Shown here piece after piece: positions 1 through 8,951 of a DNA stretch of 40,575 bases. The position numbers and the translations under genes are program-made. Under the pieces are notes generated by a model that saw only the letters and a list, made by a program, of their open reading frames with translations, had not been told where the DNA came from and did no database searches. How positions within the stretch are numbered: the stretch's first letter is position 1; each line of letters begins with the position of its first letter. Origin of the DNA: Bacteroidaceae bacterium. GTDB lineage: Bacteria; Bacteroidota; Bacteroidia; Bacteroidales; Bacteroidaceae. The stretch covers positions 1 through 40,575 of the forward strand of contig CAAHEN010000046.1 of the NCBI GenBank assembly GCA_900772575.1, written 5' to 3'.

Positions 1-36
1 CCACGGGCCGCTCCCTGCGCAGGGAGCGGCCCGTGG
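1..36 (-). terminator. Perfect 36-bp palindrome after gyrB
   Basis: Two 18-bp arms meet with no spacer (left arm begins CCACGGGCCGCT). It lies 40 bp past the gyrB stop, so an RNA hairpin ending gyrB transcription is the simplest reading. Any T-tract on the minus strand would lie beyond the window edge, so intrinsic termination cannot be confirmed. Because it is symmetric it could also serve a gene converging from the left. Confidence 0.6.
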
Positions 37-75
37 ACTGTTTGTGTGTTGGCTTATCGCCGCGACCGACGCGGA

Positions 76-2031
76 TCAGGCGTCGATTTTGGCGTAGGTG
101 GCGTTGCGCTCGATGAACTCACGGCGGGGCCCAACGTCATCGCCCATGAGCATGGAGAAGGTGTAGTCTGCGTCGGCGGCGTTCTCGATGGTCACCTGCT
201 TGAGCATACGCGTATCCGGGCACATGGTTGTCTCCCAGAGCTGGTGCGCGTTCATCTCGCCCAGACCTTTGTAGCGCTGTGTCTTGATGTTGCTCTCAGA
301 CCCGTCGCCATAGGTGGCGATGAAGCGCTGGCGCTCGGCGTCGTTGTAGCAGTACTGCTCCACCGAACCTTTCTTGCAGAGGTAGAGCGGCGGCATGGCG
401 ATGTAGAGATAGCCGTCGCTGATCACCTGGGGGAAATAGCGGTAGAAGAGTGTCATGATGAGCGTGGCGATGTGCTGTCCGTCGACATCGGCATCGGCCA
501 TGATGATGACCTTGTGGTAGCGCAGCTTTTCGATGTTGGCCACCTTACTGTCCTCATCGACACCGAAACGGATGCCCAGAGCTTGGATGATATTGTTCAC
601 CTCGTCGCTCTCGAAGGCCTTGTGCCACATGGCCTTCTCGACGTTCAGGATCTTGCCGCGCAGAGGCAGGATGGCCTGCGTGGTGCGGCTGCGTCCCTGC
701 TTGGCAGTGCCGCCGGCGGAGTCACCCTCGACGAGGAAGAGCTCGCTGACGACGGGATCCTTCGACGAGCAGTCCGCCAGCTTGCCGGGCAGCCCGCCCC
801 CCGAGAGGGGACTCTTGCGCTGCACGCTCTCGCGGGCCTTGCGGGCGGCCACACGGGCGGTGGCGGCGAGTATCACCTTGTCCACGATGAGCTTGGCCTC
901 CTTGGGGTGCTCTTCGAGGTAGTTCGTCAGGGCCTCGCCGACAGCCTGGTTGACAGCGCCGGTCACCTCGTTGTTGCCGAGCTTGGTCTTCGTCTGGCCC
1001 TCAAACTGTGGCTCTGACACCTTGACGGAAATGACGGCTGTGAGGCCTTCGCGGAAGTCCTCACCGGCAATTTCCACCTTGGCCTTCTCCAGCTGCTTGG
1101 CCGCCGTCTCCTCGGCATACTTCTTGAGCACGCGGGTGATGGCCATGCGGAAGCCGGCCAAGTGGGTACCGCCCTCGATGGTGTTGATGTTGTTGACGTA
1201 GGAGTGAAGGTTCTCGCTGTACGACGTGTTGTACATGATGGCCACCTCGATGGGAATGCCGTTCCTCTCGGTGTTGATGTAGATGACGTCATCGAAAAGA
1301 TGGGTGCGCGAGGAGTCGATGTAGCGCACGAACTCGCGCAGGCCCTCGTCGGAGTGGAACACTTCCTGACGCGTGTTGCCCTCGTCGTCGGGACGGCGGT
1401 CGGTCAGCGTGATGGTGATGCCGGCGTTGAGGTAGGCCAGCTCGCGCATGCGGTTGGCCAGGATGTCGTACTTGAAAGTGGTGGTGGTGAAGATGGTGTC
1501 GTCTGGCCAGAACTGCTGGCGCGTACCGCGCAAGGTCGTCTCGCCGACGACTTTGACGGGATAGAGCGGGTGCCCCTTGGCATACTCCTGCTGATAGATC
1601 TTGCCGTCGCGGAACACCTGTGAGATCATGTGGCTCGAGAGGGCATTGACGCAACTGACGCCGACGCCGTGCAGGCCACCCGACACTTTGTAGGATCCCT
1701 TGTCGAACTTGCCGCCGGCATGGAGCACGGTCATGACCACCTCGAGCGCGGAGCGGTGTTCCTTGGGATGCTCGTCCACGGGAATGCCGCGGCCGTTGTC
1801 CTGCACGATGATAGAGTTGTCCTCGCAGATCGTCACTTCGATGTGCGTGCAATAGCCGGCCAAGGCCTCGTCGATGGAGTTGTCCACCGTCTCATAGACG
1901 AGGTGGTGAAGACCCTTCTCACTGATGTCACCGATATACATGGCGGGGCGCTTGCGCACGGCCTCCAGGCCCTCCAAGACCTGAATGTTGCTGGCTGAGT
2001 AGCCGGCTCCGCTCTGTTGCTTTTCTTCCAT
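76..2031 (-). CDS. gyrB: DNA gyrase subunit B
   Basis: This is the ATPase subunit of DNA gyrase, which with GyrA introduces negative supercoils into cytoplasmic DNA. The 651 residues match the length of short Bacteroidetes-type GyrB proteins. The GHKL ATPase domain is at the N-terminus (RKRPAMYIGD, DNGRGIPVD, GGLHGVGVSCVNALS). It is followed by the transducer domain and a TOPRIM domain with ELFLVEGDSAGG and the metal-binding DADVDG motif, then the C-terminal GyrA-binding tail with TQRYKGLGEMN. The ATG is followed at once by a typical gyrase N-terminus and lies about 40 nt below a TAnnTTTG promoter. It appears monocistronic, with a palindromic terminator 40 bp downstream. GyrB rather than ParE is favoured by GLHGVGVSCVNALS and QTKTKLGN; a ParE homologue is present separately at 25144-27264. 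Confidence 0.97.
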   Translation of the reverse strand: MEEKQQSGAGYSASNIQVLEGLEAVRKRPAMYIGDISEKGLHHLVYETVDNSIDEALAGYCTHIEVTICEDNSIIVQDNGRGIPVDEHPKEHRSALEVVMTVLHAGGKFDKGSYKVSGGLHGVGVSCVNALSSHMISQVFRDGKIYQQEYAKGHPLYPVKVVGETTLRGTRQQFWPDDTIFTTTTFKYDILANRMRELAYLNAGITITLTDRRPDDEGNTRQEVFHSDEGLREFVRYIDSSRTHLFDDVIYINTERNGIPIEVAIMYNTSYSENLHSYVNNINTIEGGTHLAGFRMAITRVLKKYAEETAAKQLEKAKVEIAGEDFREGLTAVISVKVSEPQFEGQTKTKLGNNEVTGAVNQAVGEALTNYLEEHPKEAKLIVDKVILAATARVAARKARESVQRKSPLSGGGLPGKLADCSSKDPVVSELFLVEGDSAGGTAKQGRSRTTQAILPLRGKILNVEKAMWHKAFESDEVNNIIQALGIRFGVDEDSKVANIEKLRYHKVIIMADADVDGQHIATLIMTLFYRYFPQVISDGYLYIAMPPLYLCKKGSVEQYCYNDAERQRFIATYGDGSESNIKTQRYKGLGEMNAHQLWETTMCPDTRMLKQVTIENAADADYTFSMLMGDDVGPRREFIERNATYAKIDA

Positions 2032-2068
2032 ATAAACGTTATACTTTTCAGCGTCTGATTTGACCTAG

Positions 2069-2076
2069 CAAAGGTA
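2069..2076 (-). promoter_or_regulatory. Promoter -7 element of gyrB
   Basis: The minus strand reads TACCTTTG, an exact match to the Bacteroidetes -7 consensus TAnnTTTG, 38 bp before the gyrB ATG. No good TTTG -33 element is visible; an A/T run lies just upstream instead. Confidence 0.6.
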
Positions 2077-2180
2077 CGAAAAAAAACTGAGAGGGAGAAG
2101 GGTTTGCTTCAAGGAGTGGCGCCAACCTTCCGCACAAGGGCACAGGCAACAGAAGAGCCTTTATTTCACGGCTCCTCACA

Positions 2181-2816
2181 TCAGATATAGTACTCGAGCG
2201 GATCGGCAAGACCGGCGCGGAGGGCATAGCGGGTCACTTCGTAGACGGTCGTCACACCGAGTTTTCGGAAGATGTTCTTCTTGTGGGTGATGATGGTGTG
2301 GATACTGGAGTGGCGCAGGTCGGCGATTTCGCGGGCATTCTTGCCCATGGCAATGAGGCGCACGATGTCGCGCTCGGTGGCGGTCAGGCCGTCGGGCCTC
2401 ACCTCGGTGCGGGCGGCGCTGAGCTGGCTGCGCACAGCCGGCGCCGTATAGGTACGGCCCTCGACGAGGGCGGAGAGGGCCGCACTCACGTCGTCGGCTC
2501 CGCTGTCCTTGGGCAGAAAGCCCACATTGGGCTCACTGGCCATGAGGCGCAGAAAGTCGTCGCCGAATGTGTCTGACGCCAACAGCCACACCGCCTCGGG
2601 AAAGCGGCGAACGAAGATGAGCAGGCTCTCCACCCCTTCGAAGTCGAAAAGGGCATAGTCCAGCACTACGCCTGCCGCAGGCTCGGCGGCGAGGCGGACG
2701 GCCAACGCACGGCGGTCACGGACGGTATGACACAACGCGCCGCCCAGCAGGCGGGCAAAGCCGGCCTGCGTGAGCGGTTGGTTGTCAGCCAACAATATCG
2801 GGTGATTTGTCAGCAT
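2181..2816 (-). CDS. LuxR/NarL-type response regulator (orphan)
   Basis: This is a probable two-component response regulator of 211 residues. The N-terminal receiver-like domain (about 1-120) has the conserved acidic residue D11 (LLADNQP, normally a DD pair), the likely phospho-acceptor D53 (GVVLDYALFD) and the switch lysine K103 (LPKDS). The C-terminal LuxR-type helix-turn-helix (about 144-200) contains LTATERDIVRLIAMGKNARE and the recognition-helix stretch SSIHTIITHKKNIFRKLG. I chose the ATG at 2816; the frame stays open to a TTG at 2852, but that would add 12 poorly conserved residues. No histidine kinase is adjacent. It lies 53 bp after cysK on the same strand and has no promoter of its own that I can see, so co-transcription with cysK is likely. 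Its targets cannot be inferred. Confidence 0.85.
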   Translation of the reverse strand: MLTNHPILLADNQPLTQAGFARLLGGALCHTVRDRRALAVRLAAEPAAGVVLDYALFDFEGVESLLIFVRRFPEAVWLLASDTFGDDFLRLMASEPNVGFLPKDSGADDVSAALSALVEGRTYTAPAVRSQLSAARTEVRPDGLTATERDIVRLIAMGKNAREIADLRHSSIHTIITHKKNIFRKLGVTTVYEVTRYALRAGLADPLEYYI

Positions 2817-2869
2817 CAGCGATCTATGTGTATGTTTAGTTTTTGTGTGCAATGTGGGCGCACGGCCTT

Positions 2870-3817
2870 TCAGACAGGGTAGTCGTCGAAGGCGTAGAGC
2901 ACGGTAGAGAGGTAGCGCTCGCCGGTGTCGGGGAGCAGGGCCACAATGGTCTTGCCCTTGTTCTCGGGCTTGCGGGCGAGTTCGATGGCGGCGTGCAGGG
3001 CGGCACCTGACGAGATGCCGACAAGCAGGCCCTCACGGGCGGCAAGCAGGCGGGCGGCGCGGATGGCGTCGTTGTCGGCCACGGGGATGATGGCGTCCAC
3101 GACACTGGCATCGTAGTTCTTGGGCACGAAGCCAGCGCCGATGCCCTGAATCTTGTGAGCGCCGGGGGCGTGTCCGGAAAGGACGGCCGACGTGGCGGGC
3201 TCTACAGCGTAGCCCTTCAGGGCGGGGTTGTGCTTGCGTAGGCCGCGGATAGTGCCACTGAGCGTGCCGCCAGTGCCGACGCCAGCCACGAAGATATCGA
3301 CCTTGCCGTCGGTGTCGGCCCAGATCTCCTCGGCCGTAGTGCGCTCGTGGGCGGCGGGGTTGGCGGGATTGTCAAACTGTCCGGGAATGAACGAGCCCGG
3401 GTGCTGGTCGCGGAGCTCCTCTGCGCGGCGGATAGCGCCCTTCATGCCTTCAGCGCCCGGTGTCAGCACCAGTTCGGCGCCCAGCGCGCGGAGCAGGTTG
3501 CGGCGCTCGACGCTCATGGTCTCAGGCATGGTCAGGATGATGCGGTAGCCCTTGACGGCGGCCACCCATGCCAAGCCGATGCCCGTGTTGCCGCTCGTGG
3601 GCTCGATGATGACGCTGCCGGGCTTCAGACGGCCATCAGCCTCAGCGTCCTCGATCATGGCGAGGGCGATGCGATCCTTGACGCTACCGCCGGGATTGAA
3701 GCGCTCAAGTTTGGCGATGACGCGGGCACCGAGGCCCAGTTCCTTTTCCACACCGGTCAACTCAAGGAGGGGTGTGTGGCCGACAAGCTCAGTCAGCCGT
3801 CCATAGATTTTGCTCAT
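2870..3817 (-). CDS. cysK: Cysteine synthase (O-acetylserine sulfhydrylase)
   Basis: This PLP enzyme makes L-cysteine from O-acetylserine and sulfide in the cytoplasm. The 315 residues match CysK length. The PLP lysine is K47 in NPGGSVKDR. The substrate loop PTSGNTGIGLAW (about 73-84) and the phosphate-binding loop GVGTGGTLSG (about 175-184) are intact, as is the C-terminal SSGAAL motif. The start was set at 3817 (MSKIYGRLTELVGHTPLL) because an AAAGGA ribosome-binding sequence precedes it and the promoter lies between it and the upstream in-frame start. CysK is favoured over CysM or cystathionine beta-synthase by its length and the lack of extra domains. A response regulator follows 53 bp downstream. 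Confidence 0.96.
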   Translation of the reverse strand: MSKIYGRLTELVGHTPLLELTGVEKELGLGARVIAKLERFNPGGSVKDRIALAMIEDAEADGRLKPGSVIIEPTSGNTGIGLAWVAAVKGYRIILTMPETMSVERRNLLRALGAELVLTPGAEGMKGAIRRAEELRDQHPGSFIPGQFDNPANPAAHERTTAEEIWADTDGKVDIFVAGVGTGGTLSGTIRGLRKHNPALKGYAVEPATSAVLSGHAPGAHKIQGIGAGFVPKNYDASVVDAIIPVADNDAIRAARLLAAREGLLVGISSGAALHAAIELARKPENKGKTIVALLPDTGERYLSTVLYAFDDYPV

Positions 3818-3857
3818 AGTGGAAATCCTTTCTTTTGTTTCTGTCTGAATGATGATG

Positions 3858-3888
3858 CAAAGGTACGGACATTGCCGGGAGGAGGCAA
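3858..3888 (-). promoter_or_regulatory. Promoter of cysK
   Basis: The minus strand shows TATTG, 20 nt, then TACCTTTG, fitting the Bacteroidetes TTTG / TAnnTTTG housekeeping promoter. The -7 box ends 40 bp before the chosen ATG, which supports that start. Confidence 0.7.
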
Positions 3889-3931
3889 TACCGCGACCGT
3901 GGTATATTGGGAGAAAGCCATGAAAGTGAGT

Positions 3932-3971
3932 GGGCGCCACGCGGCCATTGCGGGATGGCAGCGTGGCGCCC
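3932..3971 (-). terminator. Hairpin terminator after the barrel protein gene
   Basis: GGGCGCCACGC pairs with GCGTGGCGCCC, and the stem continues inward with GCCAT/ATGGC after a single mismatch, leaving a 6-nt loop. It lies 30 bp past the stop of the outer-membrane protein and before the cysK promoter. There is no strong T-tract, so it may act as a 3' stabilising hairpin. Confidence 0.6.
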
Positions 3972-4000
3972 TCTGGCCCGGCTCGCAGGCGGCCCGGGCC

Positions 4001-6634
4001 TCACTTCTTCTTGGTCGAGAAGCTGTAAACGAGGTGGAGCATGACGAAGCGCGAGACGGTCATGACGTAGCCCGAACCGCGTCCGCTCGTGTTGACGTAG
4101 GCCCAGCTCTGGTCGCGGCGGTTGAGGATGTCGGAGGCCTCGATCAGCACCATGAGTGACTTGTCGCGGAGGAACGTCTTGGAGAGGTTGGCGTTCCAAA
4201 GGGGGCGGAAACGGTCGACGGTCTGCGACGACACACCGGTGCGGTGGCGCACATCGATCCAGGTGCGGAGCTTGAAGTCGAGCGGGAAGGTGTACTGTAC
4301 CAAGGCCGAGTAGCTGGCGTTCCAGCGGCTGCGGTTTGACGAGATGGCCTCGCTGCTGTGGGTGACGAGGTAGTTGCCCCAGCCGCCGACGTTGCCGTTG
4401 AGCTTGCCCCAGCGGTAGTAGAGATAGGCGCGGACATTGACGCTGTGGTTCAGGTCGGAGCGGCGCAGAGGTACACCGTCGGTGGCCAGCGTGTAACTGG
4501 GCGCGTTGCTGGCATTGTAGCCCAGACTGGTGTTCAGGGTGACGTGCTGCTTCCTGTCTATCGCCCCGCCGTAGGAGACGCTGTAGCCGGCGTTCCAGTA
4601 ACCGTTGATGGTGGTGGGCTGCGTGGTGGTGACGCCGGTCGTCTTGTCGTAGACGCTACGGCTGACAACATTGTTTTTCGTCACCTGCCACGAGGCGTTC
4701 ATGCTGTAGAAACGGTTGTTCTTGAACGTGCGGTCGTACCTGAAATTGAGGGAGTGGTTGCGGCGGTCGGGCATTCCGGGGTTGCCGAGACGGACATTGA
4801 GGGGATCGGAATTGTCGGGGAGGGTGATGTCGTTGTAGATGGACTGCGGCGTGACGTCGAACTGGTAGTCGAGCTGGAACTTGCCAATGCTGTCGGTCTC
4901 GTAGCGCAGGTTGGGGTGGAAGGTGTACTCCGTGACGTTGCGCTTGGGGTGCAGCGGCTCAAAGTCGCCCTTGGCGTAGTCGAGGCGGTCGTAGCCGGCG
5001 CGGAGTGTGTTCTGCAGGGAGGCATAGAGGCCGTGCTTGTTGTATTGGAACTGCAACTCGGCCCAGTGGCGCTGGGTGTGGAAGTCGGAGTTGTCGGTGA
5101 TGTCGGCGTCGCGGGCCAGGAGCTGCCAGTCTGGCGCCACGGGCAGCATGCCGAAGTCGTGGACATAGGCTTCATAGTCGGCGAAGACACCGCCGAGGCG
5201 CTCCAGGCGGAAGCCGCGGTTGTCACTGTCGTTGGTGCTGAACGTGAAACCGTAAGTCAGGCGCAGCGTCTCCAGAATTTTCGCCGGGATGTTGAGGTCC
5301 AAGAAGTTCTGCGTGTAGGCGTAGTGCGACGACGAGGTGGTGTAGCGGTTATAGAGTGGATCCATCTGCATGTCAGTCGGCTGGTAGTAGCGGTAGCGCG
5401 TCAGGTCGCTCTTGTCGTTGGTGGTGTAGGTGTAGTTCGAACTGCTGCGCAGGGACAGTCGCAGGTTGCTGGCCGTCAGGCGCTGTGTGGCCCAGAGCCA
5501 GCTGCTGGCGTAGTGCGTCTCGCGATTGTAGCCGTTCAGGCTGAACTGTGAGTTGACGCCGCCCGTGGTGGGCCAGCCGTCGGCAAGGTGCGCTTCGAGG
5601 GAGTCGAGGACACCGGCGTAGCGCTCATAGACCGGAACGCTCCACGTGCCGCTGCGGTTGTAGGTGCGGTCTGTCTGGTGGTTGTTGGAGTAGCTCGGAC
5701 TGAATTCGATGTGTGTGGTCTTGGTGGGCTGCCAGGTGAGGTAGGCGCTGGCCCGCCATATCTTCTCGTCGTTGCGGCTGTGATAGTCGCTGACGGCGTA
5801 TTTGCTGGTGCCGTCGCCGAGGAAAGTCTCGTTCTCGTTGTAGCCGTAGTCCTTGTGACCGCGCCAGTCCCAGCCGCCGGAGGCGTCCACCTTGACATAG
5901 CCGGGCGTGTTGACCTCGCTCTTATTCTGCCACATGAACGAGAGGCCGGGCTGCATGTACTTCGTGTTGCCGCTCGACGAGCCGGCGCCGCCGTTGTCCC
6001 CCCAGTCGCCGTTGCTGGAGGCGCTCTGGTACTGGCCTGTATTGGTGAACCCGCCGTAGACCGTGGCGCGAAAGTTGTCCGTAAACGTGTTGGCGAAGCT
6101 CCTGATGCGCCAGCGCTCGTCCGTGCCGCCGCCCAGGTCGGCGTTGCCGGTCCAGGTGCCCATGTACTCACGCTTCAGAACGACGTTGACCACTTGCTCG
6201 CGCACCCCGTCGTCGATGCCCGTGATCTTGGCTTGGTCCGTCTTGTCCTCATAGGCCTTGACTTGCTTGATGATATAGGCGGGGATGCTCTCCAGCGCCT
6301 TCGTGACGTTGCCGCGCACGAAGTCGGTACCATTGACAAGCAAGCGGTTGACGGCGCGTCCGCGAAAATAGAGGGCGCCCGAGCGCATCTCCAGGCCGGG
6401 CATCTTGCTGATCATGTCGCCGAGCAGGTCGGCCTTGGTGGCGTCGAGGGCGTCCATGTCGTAGACAACGGTGTCCTTGCGGGTGACGAAGACAAGGCGG
6501 GTGGTCGTCACGGTGGCGGTCTTGAGATTGGTGTAGGAGGTGTCGCGCGGCGTGACAGCGGTGCTGTCCTGCTGTTGGGCAGAAGCTGTCAGGGCGGCGG
6601 CGAGGCCAAGGCCTGTGAGGTAGATTTTTTTCAT
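4001..6634 (-). CDS. Outer-membrane beta-barrel protein with TonB-plug-like domain
   Basis: This is a predicted outer-membrane protein of the Bacteroidetes 'outer membrane beta-barrel' family, 877 residues long. A signal peptide (KKIYLTGLGLAAALTASAQ) is followed by a short linker and a plug-like domain at about 40-155 (DMISKMPGLEMRSGALYFRG, LVNGTDFVRGNV). The rest is rich in alternating aromatic residues and ends in the strand LHLVYSFSTKKK. Many relatives carry a carboxypeptidase-regulatory-like domain ahead of the plug; none is visible here, so this is a short-N-terminus version. ATG 6634 was chosen because the signal peptide starts there. It is last in a leftward run DUF4252-CotH-barrel, 93 bp after the CotH gene with no clear promoter of its own, so it is probably co-transcribed. 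The substrate is unknown, and no SusD-like partner is adjacent. Confidence 0.85.
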   Translation of the reverse strand: MKKIYLTGLGLAAALTASAQQQDSTAVTPRDTSYTNLKTATVTTTRLVFVTRKDTVVYDMDALDATKADLLGDMISKMPGLEMRSGALYFRGRAVNRLLVNGTDFVRGNVTKALESIPAYIIKQVKAYEDKTDQAKITGIDDGVREQVVNVVLKREYMGTWTGNADLGGGTDERWRIRSFANTFTDNFRATVYGGFTNTGQYQSASSNGDWGDNGGAGSSSGNTKYMQPGLSFMWQNKSEVNTPGYVKVDASGGWDWRGHKDYGYNENETFLGDGTSKYAVSDYHSRNDEKIWRASAYLTWQPTKTTHIEFSPSYSNNHQTDRTYNRSGTWSVPVYERYAGVLDSLEAHLADGWPTTGGVNSQFSLNGYNRETHYASSWLWATQRLTASNLRLSLRSSSNYTYTTNDKSDLTRYRYYQPTDMQMDPLYNRYTTSSSHYAYTQNFLDLNIPAKILETLRLTYGFTFSTNDSDNRGFRLERLGGVFADYEAYVHDFGMLPVAPDWQLLARDADITDNSDFHTQRHWAELQFQYNKHGLYASLQNTLRAGYDRLDYAKGDFEPLHPKRNVTEYTFHPNLRYETDSIGKFQLDYQFDVTPQSIYNDITLPDNSDPLNVRLGNPGMPDRRNHSLNFRYDRTFKNNRFYSMNASWQVTKNNVVSRSVYDKTTGVTTTQPTTINGYWNAGYSVSYGGAIDRKQHVTLNTSLGYNASNAPSYTLATDGVPLRRSDLNHSVNVRAYLYYRWGKLNGNVGGWGNYLVTHSSEAISSNRSRWNASYSALVQYTFPLDFKLRTWIDVRHRTGVSSQTVDRFRPLWNANLSKTFLRDKSLMVLIEASDILNRRDQSWAYVNTSGRGSGYVMTVSRFVMLHLVYSFSTKKK

Positions 6635-6727
6635 GGGGCTGTAGAGAGGGTTGAAGATGCACCGGCCGGAAGGGGACGGCAGTCTTGCGCACTGGCAGCG
6701 CAAGGGCAACGCTTGCTTTTCGGGCGG

Positions 6728-8905
6728 TCAGCGGCCGTAGCCGTACTGGCGGTCGAGCGTGGCGATGCGGTCGGCTAGCCATTGCTTGAGATAGGCGGCC
6801 TCGCCGTTGAAGTCAAGATAGATGTCGCGGTTGGCCCAGCGGCGCACCTCGCGGCGGTCGGCACCGCTGAGGCGCATCAGCTCAAAGTAACGGGCAAAGC
6901 GGGCGTAGAGCTTGTCGGGGGAAAAGTCGGTGCGGCGCAGGGCGGCGTAGCGGCGTGCCAGGCGGTTGCGCCAACCGTCGACGTCGAGCTGCCGGAGGCG
7001 CTCGAAGAGCCCGTTTTGTGTACGTTCGCTGAGGAGCCAGTTGCGATAGTCGTTTGTAGCCAGGCAGTTGTGGCGGTGTCCGTCCCAGCTGCGGCCGAAA
7101 CTGCCGTCGAGATCCCAGGGCACAGGCGTCAGCATGGGCGAGCGGCGGCAGTCGTAGACCGCCCATATCATGTTCTTGCCCGTGTTGTCGACGGCGTGGA
7201 GGAGTTCTATGAAGAGGTAATAGTCGCAGACGGCGGCCAGGTCGAAAGCCTTGTCCACGCCTTTGCGGAACGCGGCGTCGCTGCCGCTGCTGACGATCGC
7301 CGTGGCGTCGTAGAGCGGTTGCCACTCTGTCTGCTTCTTGACCGAGGGCTCAGGATACTTGGCCTCCCAGTCGGCCCAGATGGCACGGCTGTTGTCGTAG
7401 AGGGGCGGTTTGCTGCCGACCACGCGGGTGGTGCCGCGGACGATGCCCATCAGGCTCCACGTGCCCCAGTCCCGGGCTTTGTAGAGACAGCCGTGGGCCT
7501 GTGTCCCGCTGGTCTTGGCCAAGCCAAGCTGCTTGCGGTCGATGCGCTCGGTGAAGTTGTAGATGCCGTGGTAGCGGCCATTATAGAACACCTCGACGAG
7601 GCGGCCATCGACTCCCGTGCGGGCTTTCGACGCCGACCCGGCATAGTAGGGGCGCGTGGCCATGTCGTTCCAGAGGTCCATGGCCACGCGGTTGCGCATC
7701 CGGGCGTGGTCGATGGCCATGGCGTCGAGAATCCAGTAGTTGTCGGTGCGCATGCCGAGCCAGCGGCGGTCTTGCTTGCGGCCATTGGGGTGGATAAACT
7801 TCAGGGCGAAGGGTTTCTTGCTGAGCAGTGAGGAATAGTCTCCGCGATAGCGCAGGCGGACACTGACGGTGCTGTCGCAGTCGCGACCATCCGGGTCGTG
7901 CATGGTGAAGGCGCCGCGCACGAACTGGGACTTGCTCAGCCCCTGCCCGCTGATTTCGATGATGGGCAGGGCGGTGAAGGTCAGTCGCGCCACGGCGACG
8001 GTGTCGCCCTTGTCTACGAGGGCGAGGCGGTAGACGCGACCTGCTCCGGGGGCGGCGAAGCGGCAGGTGGCCCGTGGCGTGGCGCCGTCGACGCTGAAGG
8101 TGCCGCGGCTGTCGCCGGTCGTGCTGACGCGTGCCGAGTAACTGCCGCGCAGGGCGGTCTCAGGGATGGGGAAAAGATAGAGATCGCGCTCCGCGTCGTA
8201 GACCGGCCGGCGCCCGTCGACGGTGAAGGCGGCACGGACGGTGGCGGTGCGGCCCTGTGCGGCTGTCTGGCCGGTGCTCACCGTGCCGGTGACGGCGACG
8301 TCGCGCAGGCCTGTACGGTTTTTCGTCGCGGCACTGGCCAGGGTGAGGTCCAGACAGTCGTCGGGCAGGTTGATGAGGCGGCCTTCGAAGTCGGTCACGG
8401 TGCGCCCGCGCTTGTCGACGAGGAAGAAGCGCTCGTTGTCTGTCGCCATCTCGGCCGTGGCGGCATAGGTGCCGACGATGTTGACGTAGGTGCGCACGTT
8501 GAGGTAGTGGCGCGTGGCATACTGGTTGTTGAACAGCAACCCGGTCTGCCCGACGCTGATGAGCCAGCGCGAGGCGCGGCCTTGGTCAGCGGTGGAAAGC
8601 GACATGTAGCGGCGCCGGTCGGTACGCAGGCCGTCGTAGGTGAAGTAGGTCTTCTCCGCCGCGTTGCGGACGGTGTAGGTGCCGTCGGCCTGCCGGGTGA
8701 TGGTCCACCACGACGTCTTGCCGGGTGTCATCGTGTAGGTCAGGGCCTGGCTGTCGGTCCCGAGGGGGGCGACGCAGCCTTTCGGCCACTGGATGCAGTG
8801 TATCTGGTAGTCCTTGCCGGAGACAAAGTCGACATCGCCGGCCTGGGCGGCCGCCATGCAGACGATGGCGGCGAGGCATGTGAGGAAGAAGCGGAAGCGG
8901 CGCAT
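6728..8905 (-). CDS. Secreted CotH-type protein kinase family protein
   Basis: The protein has 725 residues with a signal peptide (FFLTCLAAIVCMAAAQAG). Residues about 20-330 form a beta-rich N-terminal region whose first part resembles ricin-like or lectin-like modules (WWTITRQADGTYTVRNAAEK). Residues about 340-715 form the CotH domain: VSVRLRYRGDYSSLLSKKPF, GIYNFTERIDRKQLG, VDNTGKNMIWAVYD (about 570) and PVPWDLDGSFG (about 598). The family founder, Bacillus CotH, is an atypical secreted protein kinase, and the acidic residues of the last two motifs match the family's conserved positions; kinase activity here is an inference. It sits 46 bp after a DUF4252 gene and 93 bp before an outer-membrane barrel gene, which suggests an exported or periplasmic module. 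The phosphorylation target is unknown. Confidence 0.85.
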   Translation of the reverse strand: MRRFRFFLTCLAAIVCMAAAQAGDVDFVSGKDYQIHCIQWPKGCVAPLGTDSQALTYTMTPGKTSWWTITRQADGTYTVRNAAEKTYFTYDGLRTDRRRYMSLSTADQGRASRWLISVGQTGLLFNNQYATRHYLNVRTYVNIVGTYAATAEMATDNERFFLVDKRGRTVTDFEGRLINLPDDCLDLTLASAATKNRTGLRDVAVTGTVSTGQTAAQGRTATVRAAFTVDGRRPVYDAERDLYLFPIPETALRGSYSARVSTTGDSRGTFSVDGATPRATCRFAAPGAGRVYRLALVDKGDTVAVARLTFTALPIIEISGQGLSKSQFVRGAFTMHDPDGRDCDSTVSVRLRYRGDYSSLLSKKPFALKFIHPNGRKQDRRWLGMRTDNYWILDAMAIDHARMRNRVAMDLWNDMATRPYYAGSASKARTGVDGRLVEVFYNGRYHGIYNFTERIDRKQLGLAKTSGTQAHGCLYKARDWGTWSLMGIVRGTTRVVGSKPPLYDNSRAIWADWEAKYPEPSVKKQTEWQPLYDATAIVSSGSDAAFRKGVDKAFDLAAVCDYYLFIELLHAVDNTGKNMIWAVYDCRRSPMLTPVPWDLDGSFGRSWDGHRHNCLATNDYRNWLLSERTQNGLFERLRQLDVDGWRNRLARRYAALRRTDFSPDKLYARFARYFELMRLSGADRREVRRWANRDIYLDFNGEAAYLKQWLADRIATLDRQYGYGR

Positions 8906-8951
8906 AGCTGGAGTTGGGGTTGGTGGGATTGGAGATTAGGAGAAGCGCGTG

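Noticed and set aside
46..1017. Long plus-strand frame opposite gyrB
   Set aside because: It is an antisense shadow of a clear gyrB in GC-rich DNA, with no homology or promoter. Similar long shadows opposite the barrel, CotH, parE and susC genes were rejected for the same reason.
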